NCBI GenBank assembly: GCA_003054695.1
Contig: QAZA01000023.1
Coordinates: 1 to 64,000, forward strand
From: Verrucomicrobia bacterium LW23
GTDB lineage: Bacteria > Verrucomicrobiota > Verrucomicrobiia > Methylacidiphilales > UBA1321
Reading direction: 5' to 3'
DNA: 64,000 nucleotides
The notes beneath the pieces were generated by a model. The model was given only the letters and a program-made list of their open reading frames with translations. It ran no database searches and was not told the origin of the DNA. Shown piece after piece: positions 18,000 through 25,577 of this stretch (its first letter is position 1; each line of letters starts with the position of its first letter). A program made the position numbers and the translations under genes.

Positions 18000-19184
18000 C
18001 TATAAGTTGCTGAACGACTTGGCAAAGTCCGCCGCAGGAGTGGGCTCACTCGGCGCGGCGGCTTTGACAAACGTGCTCTCACTTATCTTTTTTTTTAGAA
18101 ACGCCTCGTAATCGGCGCCGGAGAGCGGGAGGGCTACTGTACTCTCGGTAAACGAGGAGTAGATCATGGAGTTGGCGAGTTCCACCGAGTGGATGCCTTC
18201 CTCGGCGGGGGCGATGAGCTCCTTGCCGTCCAGGATGGCCTCGACGAAGTTCGTCATGATCTCGTTGTGCTGGCCGCCGCCGCCCACCGCGGGGGGCACT
18301 TTGATGTCCCACGTCTGGGGGCGCTCGAAGCCGCTCTTTGTTGTGCGGCTAAACTCGGTCATTGGTATCTCGTTGCGCAGGAAGGAGAAGCCGGTGTTGT
18401 CCAGCACCACGCGGCCACGTTCGGCGGTTACTTCCAGGCGATTGGTGCCGGGGGCCTCGCCGGTGCTGGTGATGAAGACGGCGTTGGTGCCGTTCTTGTA
18501 CTCCATGTAGGCGGTCACGTCGTCTTCCACTTCAATGTCGTGGTAGCGGCCAATTTTGCAGAAGGCGCGGATTTTGTCGGGCATGCCAAAGATCCACTGG
18601 AACAGATCCAGATTGTGGGGGCACTGGTTAAGCAGCACGCCGCCGCCCTCGCCGGCCCAGGTGGCGCGCCAGCCGCCGCTGGCGTAGTAGGCGTAGGTGC
18701 GGAACCAGTCGGTAATGATCCAGTTGATGCGGCGGATTTCGCCCAGTTCGCCGGCCTGAATCATGGCGCGCAGCTTGCGGTGGCCGGGGTTGGTGCGCTG
18801 GTTAAACATGGCGGCAAACACCTGCTTGCCGGGGGTGTTGGCGCCCACTTTGGTGGCGGCGGCGATCAGGCGCTCGCAGTCGGCCTTGTGTACGGAGATC
18901 GGCTTCTCCACCAGCACGTGCAGCCCCTGTTCCAGGGCGTCGATGCCGATGGTGGTGTGGGAGTAGTGCGGGGTGGCAATGAGGAGGGCGTCGATCTCGC
19001 CGGAGCGGATCATTTCGCCGCTGTCGCGGAACACTTTTTTGCCGGGAAACCGCTCGGCGAGGTTGGGGGCAACGTCGCAGACGGCGGTGAGGGTGGCGCG
19101 AGGGATGTTTCCCGCGTCGATTTGTTTTGCGTGACCGGAACCCATGGAGCCGAGACCGGCGATACCAAAGCGAACAGACTTCAT
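18000..19184 (-). CDS. Gfo/Idh/MocA family oxidoreductase
   Basis: The 394-residue protein has a clear NAD(P)-binding start, VRFGIAGLGSMGSGHAKQI (GxGxxG-like, residues 4-22), the cofactor-loop motif VEKPISVH, and the second-domain motif GGVLLNQCPHNLDLFQWIFG. Such enzymes oxidise sugar or inositol derivatives. The ATG at 19184 places the Rossmann fold at the N-terminus; the frame is open further upstream but has no homology. The C-terminal segment with TESTVALPL is typical. It differs clearly from the other oxidoreductase at 15.9 kb, so this is not a recent duplication. Confidence 0.93.
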   Translation of the reverse strand: MKSVRFGIAGLGSMGSGHAKQIDAGNIPRATLTAVCDVAPNLAERFPGKKVFRDSGEMIRSGEIDALLIATPHYSHTTIGIDALEQGLHVLVEKPISVHKADCERLIAAATKVGANTPGKQVFAAMFNQRTNPGHRKLRAMIQAGELGEIRRINWIITDWFRTYAYYASGGWRATWAGEGGGVLLNQCPHNLDLFQWIFGMPDKIRAFCKIGRYHDIEVEDDVTAYMEYKNGTNAVFITSTGEAPGTNRLEVTAERGRVVLDNTGFSFLRNEIPMTEFSRTTKSGFERPQTWDIKVPPAVGGGGQHNEIMTNFVEAILDGKELIAPAEEGIHSVELANSMIYSSFTESTVALPLSGADYEAFLKKKISESTFVKAAAPSEPTPAADFAKSFSNL

Positions 19185-19677
19185 TGTTAGGTGGTGTCTC
19201 CTCGCCGCCTGAGCCTGGGTGTGATTACCTGGCTGGTTGTGATGCGCATAGAGCGCGGCGGCGGCGATTAAACGGTTAAGCAAGGCCTGTCAATGCTGTC
19301 AATTCAGCCATCAGTCAGGCCCCGCTTTTCGAATATGAACCGCAATGCTACAGCACCCGCCCCCTATCGTGAAGCGAAAATGTCGAAAAAGCGGAAAGGG
19401 ATCTGTTGCCGCAAAAGTTTTGACACCGAAGGAAGCGGTGAGGAGGGGTAAAGAAGAAGGACGCTGACTCAGAAAGGATGACACCGTCAAAGGAGGCGAC
19501 GTCGATGAGGCAAGGAGTGGGAGAAGAGCTCTTACCGAGGATGCGTCAGCGTTATCGGGGCCGTGGGTAAGAAGGAAAGAGTCGATTGCTCGAGGAGTTG
19601 TGTGAGCAGTTTGGGGCTAGAGGCCGTCGACATTTGGCCTCCTCCTCCTTTATCCTCTGCTTAGAGGCTTATATCCC
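19185..19677. other. Gene-free, purine-rich spacer
   Basis: No convincing ORF on either strand. From about 19380 to 19610 the + strand is strongly purine-rich (runs such as GGAGGGGTAAAGAAGAAGG) with short inverted repeats (ACGCTGAC at 19461, GTCAGCGT at 19544). It ends with an inverted copy of the GTCGAC border motif at 19617-19634. Confidence 0.5.
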
Positions 19678-19898
19678 CCTTAGAGCGAGACATCTGTGAA
19701 GCCGTACTGAAGTACGGAGGAGAATGTCTCGCTCTAAGGAGGACGTAAGGAAGGTTGAACATCGTGGAAGCATCCCCTTGGCGAAACTTTCCGCCCTTGG
19801 CGATGTTATCTGAAGGTCCGTAGATCCAAGGCAGATAGTATCGCCAAGGACGGAAAGTTTCGCCAAGGGGATGCAGTGGAAATGTCGACAGCCTCTAG
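19617..19898. repeat. Element bordered by inverted CTAGAGGCnGTCGACATT motifs, with two large hairpins
   Basis: The 282-bp segment begins CTAGAGGCCGTCGACATT (19617-19634) and ends with its near-exact complement AATGTCGACAGCCTCTAG (19881-19898; one mismatch). Inside are hairpin A, with perfect 16-bp arms CCTTAGAGCGAGACAT (19678-19693 and 19724-19739) and an inner 7-bp stem, and hairpin B, with 35-bp arms at 19770-19804 and 19840-19874 that differ at one position. It has no ORF. Terminal inverted repeats without a transposase suggest a non-autonomous element or a structured RNA. Confidence 0.75.
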
Positions 19899-19903
19899 TG
19901 CAT

Positions 19904-20048
19904 CGGCAAGGATCTATTTTAGGATTAGACGCGCATGGACGGGGAATGTCCGAGAACCTCGAAGAGGTTCTATAACCTCGTTGAGGTTGTCAGAGCCTTG
20001 CGAACATCTCTTCTTGAACCGCCCTGATCCTAAAATAGATCCTTGCCG
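19904..20048. repeat. Perfect 22-bp inverted repeat enclosing two triloop hairpins
   Basis: Arms 19904-19925 and 20027-20048 are exact complements (CGGCAAGGATCTATTTTAGG plus AT). In the loop are GAACCTC-GAA-GAGGTTC and AACCTC-GTT-GAGGTT, two triloop hairpins of the type also seen at 58.2 and 60.3 kb. It lies six bases after the border motif of the preceding element. Confidence 0.85.
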
Positions 20049-20210
20049 AAACGCTAGCCGCAACCACGCGATCACGCTGATGAGTGGGAAAGTGGGTTGG
20101 GGAGGACGGGAAAGCGGTGAAGAAGGGGCGGCCCTCGCATTGCGGGGCGGATGTGGTGGGGTATATGAGGGGCGCCGATGGCTACAAGAAAGCCCTTTTG
20201 AGATGAAAGT

Positions 20211-20291
20211 CAACCACGGATGACACGGATTGCACGGAGGGGAGGGAAAGATTCTGGCGTGCGATTCGAGCTCGCATGTCGACAGCCTCTA
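20211..20291. repeat. Composite repeat CAACCACGGAT...ATGTCGACAGCCTCTA
   Basis: The unit starts CAACCACGGATGACACGG, continues ATTGCACGGAGGGGAGGG, then GTGCGATTCGAGCTCGC, and ends ATGTCGACAGCCTCTA (20276-20291). A second, diverged copy with the same order of blocks lies at 50281-50352. The terminal motif also borders the element at 19617-19898 and occurs at 45-62. It abuts the stop of the NfeD-type gene. Confidence 0.75.
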
Positions 20292-22190
20292 AAGCTCAAG
20301 CCGCGCCTTCGGCGCCGGTGTGTCGGCGGCGGCTACCTCCACGGGGCGGACGACGGTGCGCATACCCTCAAGCTTCTCGATAACCACGCGTGCGCCGCGG
20401 GGTACCATCACGCCTTCGGTCACGACATCCACCGCAACGCCGCCAAAGCGGGCCGTGCCGCTGGGGCGCAGCATGCTGATCGCCTCGCCCTCATCGCCCA
20501 CGCGCAGGTGGTGCCCGGCGACGACATCAGACGCCATGCCGGAGCCCGAAAAGGTGGCGGCTTCGAGCCCGGCAAACAGCACGCGACGGGGCATAAAGCG
20601 GGCAATGACAACCACGGCGATGATCGCCAGGCCAATGCCCGCCGTCACATTCACCATCGGCACAAACAGCGCCGCGGCACTGGGGATGAGCGACTCGCTG
20701 GGGTACGTGTCGGTCATCGAGAGGATGAGACCGGCAACCATCATGAAGAAGCCCGTGGCGCCGAGCACAAAAATGCCGGGCAGCAGCAAAATCTCCGCCA
20801 GCACAAGCAGGGTACCTATGACAAACAGGATGAGCGGCCCAAAGCCTGTAAGCCCCGCGACGTGATGCGCAAAGAACTGCAGCAAAAAGCATAGCGCCGC
20901 CAGGCCGCCAAATATCATGGTGCCGGGCTTCTGCATCTCCAGGTAGGCAAGGACGACAGCGGCCATGATAAGCAAGGGCGAGAGATCGACCAGGATGCGC
21001 GCAACCTCCTCAAAGCCAGAGACCTGGAACGTTGCGGTGCGTGCGTTGGGTCCGCCGGCCAGTCGCACCAGCTCGTCCACACTGGCTACGGTGCCGGCGC
21101 TAAGCAACGGGCGCGGCGGGTTGCCGTATTTCGCCTCGGCATCGCGGGCGGTAAGGGTAAGCACCTGCCCTTTGGCGTGCACCAGACGGCCGTCGATGCG
21201 CACCTCCACCTCGGGGTTCACCATCGCCTCCAGCACGGCGGCGTTGTGGCCGTTGGCCTCCGCAAGGCCGCGCGCCATGGCCTGCATGGCGGAGAGAAAC
21301 TTGCCCTGCACCAGCTTGGGCAGCTCTAACACCTTGCCGTCCTGCGGGTTCATCAGGATGGGCGATGCGGCGCCGATAGATGCCGTGGGCGCCATGTAAA
21401 TGTGGCGCGTGGAAGCGGCGATCATGGCGCCGGCCGAAAGCGCGCGGTTATCCACGTACGCGTAGGTGCGGCTCTGGTACGGAAAGCGCGAGATGATCTT
21501 GACGAGATTCTGCGTGGAATCGACGCGGCCACCGTTCGTATCGATGCGCAGGATAAGCACGTCCGCCTTCTTCTCGATGGCCTCTTTGACACCGCGGCGC
21601 GCCTTGAGCTCCATCAGCGGGCTCACATCATCATCCAGCGTAAGCACATACACCAGGGGAGCGGCGGGCAGCGGGCCGTCCTGCGAGAGCGGCTTCGGGG
21701 CCTCCACAGGCGGGGCCGAGGCGGGTGGGGAAAGTGGCGCGGCGTTGGTTGCGGCGCCGGCGGTAACGGCCGGGATGTTGGTGGACGGCGCTGACGGCAG
21801 ATCGGGCGGGGCGGGTGGCGCGTTGGTGGAGGAAGCCACCGGGGCCGGCGATGCCGCGGGCGCCGCCGCGGGCGATGTCGCCTGAAGGGAAGGCAAGGCG
21901 GTGGCGGGCTCGACCGTGCGGGAGGCGGGAGGAGAGTACGGAACGGAGTCGGTCTGCGCGGACTCCTCCGCCTTTGTAGGGCGTTCGCGCGCGGCGGAGC
22001 GCTCGCGTGTCGTATCGTCCTTGCGCGTGTCGTCGGCCCTGTCAAAGGAGGGCAGGAACTGCGCCGAGGGGGCCGCGTGGGCCATCGCGGCCATCAGGCA
22101 GACGACGGCCAGGGCCGCAACAAGCACGATTCCAGACACGGACGCAGGCCCCAGCCTCTCAATACCCGGCGTGTAGTCGACAATCCTCAT
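20289..22190 (-). CDS. NfeD-type membrane-bound serine protease (ClpP-class)
   Basis: The 633-residue protein starts at an ATG at 22190 and has an N-terminal membrane helix/signal (about 18-40), a long Pro/Ala/Thr-rich linker (about 50-175), and a ClpP/SppA-like protease domain with LILRIDTNGGRVDST and the nucleophile region ALSAGAMIAAS (Ser252), followed by a Lys-rich stretch (KLVQGKF) that may supply the Lys of the Ser-Lys dyad. A cluster of four to five membrane helices follows (about 405-530), then a C-terminal NfeD OB-fold (HHLRVGDEGEAISMLRPSG, GVMVPRGARVVIEKLEG). Family members cleave membrane-associated proteins such as stomatins. No stomatin gene is adjacent here. It follows a small membrane protein gene. 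Confidence 0.88.
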   Translation of the reverse strand: MRIVDYTPGIERLGPASVSGIVLVAALAVVCLMAAMAHAAPSAQFLPSFDRADDTRKDDTTRERSAARERPTKAEESAQTDSVPYSPPASRTVEPATALPSLQATSPAAAPAASPAPVASSTNAPPAPPDLPSAPSTNIPAVTAGAATNAAPLSPPASAPPVEAPKPLSQDGPLPAAPLVYVLTLDDDVSPLMELKARRGVKEAIEKKADVLILRIDTNGGRVDSTQNLVKIISRFPYQSRTYAYVDNRALSAGAMIAASTRHIYMAPTASIGAASPILMNPQDGKVLELPKLVQGKFLSAMQAMARGLAEANGHNAAVLEAMVNPEVEVRIDGRLVHAKGQVLTLTARDAEAKYGNPPRPLLSAGTVASVDELVRLAGGPNARTATFQVSGFEEVARILVDLSPLLIMAAVVLAYLEMQKPGTMIFGGLAALCFLLQFFAHHVAGLTGFGPLILFVIGTLLVLAEILLLPGIFVLGATGFFMMVAGLILSMTDTYPSESLIPSAAALFVPMVNVTAGIGLAIIAVVVIARFMPRRVLFAGLEAATFSGSGMASDVVAGHHLRVGDEGEAISMLRPSGTARFGGVAVDVVTEGVMVPRGARVVIEKLEGMRTVVRPVEVAAADTPAPKARLEL

Positions 22191-22324
22191 TACTACACAT
22201 CGTAATGCAGGATGGGCCAAAGTCTAGCACGCAAGCGCTCACTGCTATGCAATTTGCCGGGGGCGCCCGGCGCAGGATACAAGTCGCGCCGGACGGAAAA
22301 CAGGTAACGCTTGCCTCTCGGCGC

Positions 22325-22630
22325 TCAGCCGATAAAGCGGCTGAGGAGGAGGACGCCGGAGCCGAAAATCAGCAGCACCATGAACATGATGTTCGTGCCA
22401 CGGTAAATGTCCTCCGAAAACTCGCGCGTAATGGTATTAAGAAGCAGCGTGGGAAACCACGCCAGCAGCAGCACGCCCAGGTAAAGGCCCGTCAGCGTGC
22501 CCACCACTTGCACCGGCCACAGCAACAGCAGCACGGAAAGCAGGCACATCGTCTCGCAGATAAGGGCGATACGACGAGGAAGGATATCACCGGGATGGGA
22601 GTTGCTGGCAGAGGGAGAGATGGCGCTCAT
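22325..22630 (-). CDS. Small three-helix membrane protein
   Basis: The 101-residue protein has a polar N-terminus (1-22), then hydrophobic stretches at about 25-45 (ETMCLLSVLLLLWPVQVVG), 47-66 (TGLYLGVLLLAWFPTLLLN) and 80-100 (MFMVLLIFGSGVLLLSRF). I do not recognise the family. It lies 134 bases upstream of the NfeD-type gene on the same strand and may be cotranscribed with it. The gap up to 23012 on its other side holds no gene. Confidence 0.6.
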   Translation of the reverse strand: MSAISPSASNSHPGDILPRRIALICETMCLLSVLLLLWPVQVVGTLTGLYLGVLLLAWFPTLLLNTITREFSEDIYRGTNIMFMVLLIFGSGVLLLSRFIG

Positions 22631-23012
22631 AGTCGGTAAAGGGTGGGGTGGAAGGGGACCGACGGAAGCGGAGGCCGCAAACCTGGATTGACGGGTGTGG
22701 CGGACCGCATACCGACGAAATGCTTTATCGGGTAAAATGTGCGGAAAGTCAGGTACAGATCAGACGGCGCTCTTGGGGAAGTTTGCCGCGTGATTTCCAA
22801 CGAAATGAATCATACACGAACTTAGAGAATGCGTCCGCAACAAAATGCGTCCACTACCATTTTTCTCGTTGACATCTTATTATCTTTCAGCGGTTTACAA
22901 CATCCTGACCTCCCAATCACGCGGCTATATTCAAGACCAGATCGCTCCGCAATTGGGGAGAAATCCAGGACGCTTTTGAGCCCGCGCCTCCCCTGCCCTG
23001 CCGCCGCAAAAC

Positions 23013-23043
23013 AAAACCCCGGGCCTTGCGAGCCCGGGGTTTT
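23013..23043. terminator. Strong bidirectional terminator after the pilus/secretin operon
   Basis: A perfect 12-bp stem AAAACCCCGGGC/GCCCGGGGTTTT (23013-23024 and 23032-23043) with a 7-base loop has an A-run on one side and a T-run on the other. It lies 30 bases after the stop of the last secretin gene (minus strand) and can act in both directions. Confidence 0.9.
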
Positions 23044-23072
23044 GCGATGCTTTCCTGCTGAGGGATTTCCCT

Positions 23073-25550
23073 TTAGCGGAGAGTGGGGTTGAGGCGCTCG
23101 CCGTTGTTGAGGTAGATCGTGCAGGTGGTGAAGATCAGCAGATTCCTCTTGGTGCTCTTGGAAGCCCGGGACTGGAACAGGCGGCCGACGAGCGGAAGGT
23201 CGCCGAGGAAAGGCACGCGGTCGTTGATGGTCTGTACATCTTCGCGCAGCAAGCCGCCCATCACTACCGTGGAGCCATCCTTCACCGTCACCTTAGTGGC
23301 GATGGTGCGGCGGCTGAAGACGGGCTGCGGGATGCGGTTGTTGGACATCAGCAACTGCTCGTTCTCCAGGTTAACCACGAAGATCGGGTCGCCGTAGTTG
23401 ATGAAGCCGTCGAAGTCGACCAGCTCGGGCACCAGGGACAGATCGATGTTGGTGCTGTCGGCGGCGATCTGCGGCTTGGCGGCCAGCTTGACACCAATGT
23501 CCTGCGCCTGGAAGGTGCGGGGGAACGTGGGGATGACCGTGGGGGGACCGACCGCGCGAAGCGTGGAATCGGAGTCCTCGTCGCCGGCGTTGTCGGACGC
23601 TTCCACAGACTCGGGCGGATCGAACTCGATAGGGAATCGGAAGGTGCGGATGGCGTTGAGGCGCGCATCTTCACCCGACTTGACGCGGACGTGGGGCATG
23701 GAGAGCATATCGAAGCTCTTCTTCTGCGACAGCGCAGTGATAACCGCCGCGAATTCGGCCGTGGTGATCTGTGCGGAGATCTTGATGCTGTTGGGGTTGG
23801 GCACCAGCACGCCGGAGAGGAGAGTATCCAGGCCGGAGTTGTTGAGGCCCTGGCTGCCACGCAGCGCCGTCGACGTGGAGGACACAGCAGGATTGAAGCT
23901 GGTGCCGGGGTCGAACGGGTTGAAGGAGGGAGCGCCGGGGATGAGGTTGAAACCGTAGTTAAAGGTCAGGTCATTCAGGTCTTCCTGACCGATTTCCACA
24001 ACCTTGCACGAGACGTCGACCATGAGGGCGCGCTCGCCACCTTCAAACAGCGCTTCCATGTAGTCCAGCTGATCCTGGCTGTTGACGACGGACAGGATAC
24101 CCGAATCCGGGTAGTAGACGGCCGAGGCGCCGGGCGGGAAAAAGATGCCCTTGCTCTCCAGCACTTCGCGGATCTCGTTGGCGGTGGTGCCCGTGCCGCG
24201 CGGGCCAGTGGGGCGGGGGCGGGGCGCGGGAGCGCCGGGGTTACGAGTCGGCTCCGTAGCGGGAGGCGTGGTGAAGAAGGCGGGCGATACGTTGAACGCG
24301 CGGCGCAGCAGCACCGAGTCGTCGGCGGAGGCGGGCACGATAAACACGCCGACGTCTTCCACGCGGCTTTTGACGCCGGCGAGCTGGGTGGCGTAGCGCA
24401 GCACCGTCTCCATCGGCACGTTGGTCATGTTCAGCGTCACCAGCTGAGCGCCGCGCTCCGCCTCGGGGCGGACGGCGAAGGTGATGCCTCTCTTTTCCGG
24501 GTCAAACTGGCGGCTCAGGGAGCTGAGCGTATCGGCGACCTGGCGGATGGTGTTGCCGCTGAAGTTAACGGATGGCAGACGGATGTCACGCAGGCGGGAG
24601 GCGACCTGGGCGGTCGGCTTTTGGGTCATCCCTTCTTCCTGCGGGATCAGGGAGGCCATGCCGAGGTTGGGCGAGTAGGTGTTAACCTGCGCTTCGGTCA
24701 CATCATTCAGGCGCTGTTCGCGATTGAGAAGCTGCTGAAGCTTCGCTGTCTCCAGCTTCTTCTTGATGATGCGGGACTGCCAGTCCATCGCGGCCTTATT
24801 ATACTTGTCGCGGGAGAGGATCAGCGTGCAGCGCTTCTCGGCTTCGTCGTACTGGCCGGTGCGCCAGTACTGCTCAATCTCGACAAACCACACCTGCACG
24901 TCCTCCACCTTTTTGGCAAAGGCGGGGTTCCAGCCCACGTTGGTCAGCAGGTCTTTGTCGATGCCGGTCTTCTTGGCGGACTCGATGCTGGCCTTGAGCT
25001 TCTCCAGGCGGGAGCGCTCGTGCGGGGGCGGGTTGTAGGAGAGGTTCTCGTTGATCAGCGCCAGAACGGCGTCACGGGCGCCCAGGTTGGCGCCCTTGTT
25101 GATCAGCGCCCAGTTGATGGCGGAAAGGTGATCGACAACGTCACGGTAAAGCGGGGTCTCGACGCCGACAGCCTTGAGCTTCTCCTGCGCGGAGACGTAG
25201 CGGGCGCGGGCTTCGACAATCTGGCCGTTAAGCTCGAAGGCTTTGCCGGCCTGGAAGTCACGCATGGCGTCGGTCTGAATCTCGACGCGCTTGCGGCTTT
25301 CCTCCTGGGCGGCACGCTCGGCTTCCAGGCGCGAAGGGGACTTCATGCCGCTGGCGGAAATGGGCATCGAGGGCGTCGAGGATGCCGGCGCCGGAGGCGG
25401 CGTTGCCGGCGCGGTGGGGTCCGCGGGAACGTCCTGCGCGTGCACATTGCTCAGCAGCGTGAGGGCGCAGACAGGGCCCGCGATCATGCGGTATGCCAGC
25501 GAGGCCTTGCGCCGGCCAGGACCAGACGGAGAGAGATGAGGTCGTTTCAT
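23073..25550 (-). CDS. Secretin (PilQ/GspD-like), second copy in the operon
   Basis: The 825-residue protein has an extended signal sequence (about 1-39, ending VHAQ), a Pro-rich stretch, a helical TPR-like region (about 80-290) and an N-domain typical of secretins (RLPSVNFSGNTIRQVADTL). The C-terminal secretin domain (about 540-810) contains VVMGGLLREDVQTINDRVPF and LGDLPLVGRLFQSR. Secretins form the outer-membrane ring of type II/IV machines. It is the last gene of the minus-strand operon, 27 bases after the first secretin, to which it is related domain by domain. It corresponds to the Amuc_1098 type of Akkermansia. Two secretins in one operon is unusual. Confidence 0.92.
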   Translation of the reverse strand: MKRPHLSPSGPGRRKASLAYRMIAGPVCALTLLSNVHAQDVPADPTAPATPPPAPASSTPSMPISASGMKSPSRLEAERAAQEESRKRVEIQTDAMRDFQAGKAFELNGQIVEARARYVSAQEKLKAVGVETPLYRDVVDHLSAINWALINKGANLGARDAVLALINENLSYNPPPHERSRLEKLKASIESAKKTGIDKDLLTNVGWNPAFAKKVEDVQVWFVEIEQYWRTGQYDEAEKRCTLILSRDKYNKAAMDWQSRIIKKKLETAKLQQLLNREQRLNDVTEAQVNTYSPNLGMASLIPQEEGMTQKPTAQVASRLRDIRLPSVNFSGNTIRQVADTLSSLSRQFDPEKRGITFAVRPEAERGAQLVTLNMTNVPMETVLRYATQLAGVKSRVEDVGVFIVPASADDSVLLRRAFNVSPAFFTTPPATEPTRNPGAPAPRPRPTGPRGTGTTANEIREVLESKGIFFPPGASAVYYPDSGILSVVNSQDQLDYMEALFEGGERALMVDVSCKVVEIGQEDLNDLTFNYGFNLIPGAPSFNPFDPGTSFNPAVSSTSTALRGSQGLNNSGLDTLLSGVLVPNPNSIKISAQITTAEFAAVITALSQKKSFDMLSMPHVRVKSGEDARLNAIRTFRFPIEFDPPESVEASDNAGDEDSDSTLRAVGPPTVIPTFPRTFQAQDIGVKLAAKPQIAADSTNIDLSLVPELVDFDGFINYGDPIFVVNLENEQLLMSNNRIPQPVFSRRTIATKVTVKDGSTVVMGGLLREDVQTINDRVPFLGDLPLVGRLFQSRASKSTKRNLLIFTTCTIYLNNGERLNPTLR

Positions 25551-25577
25551 GTGGCTTTCGGTGTGGTGTGGCTACGC

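Noticed and set aside
17848-18111. Short frames with peptides such as NHQVTKTPRFG or NHKDTKAQRG at the repeats
   Set aside because: These peptides are translations of the palindromic repeat arms and recur only because the DNA repeats recur.
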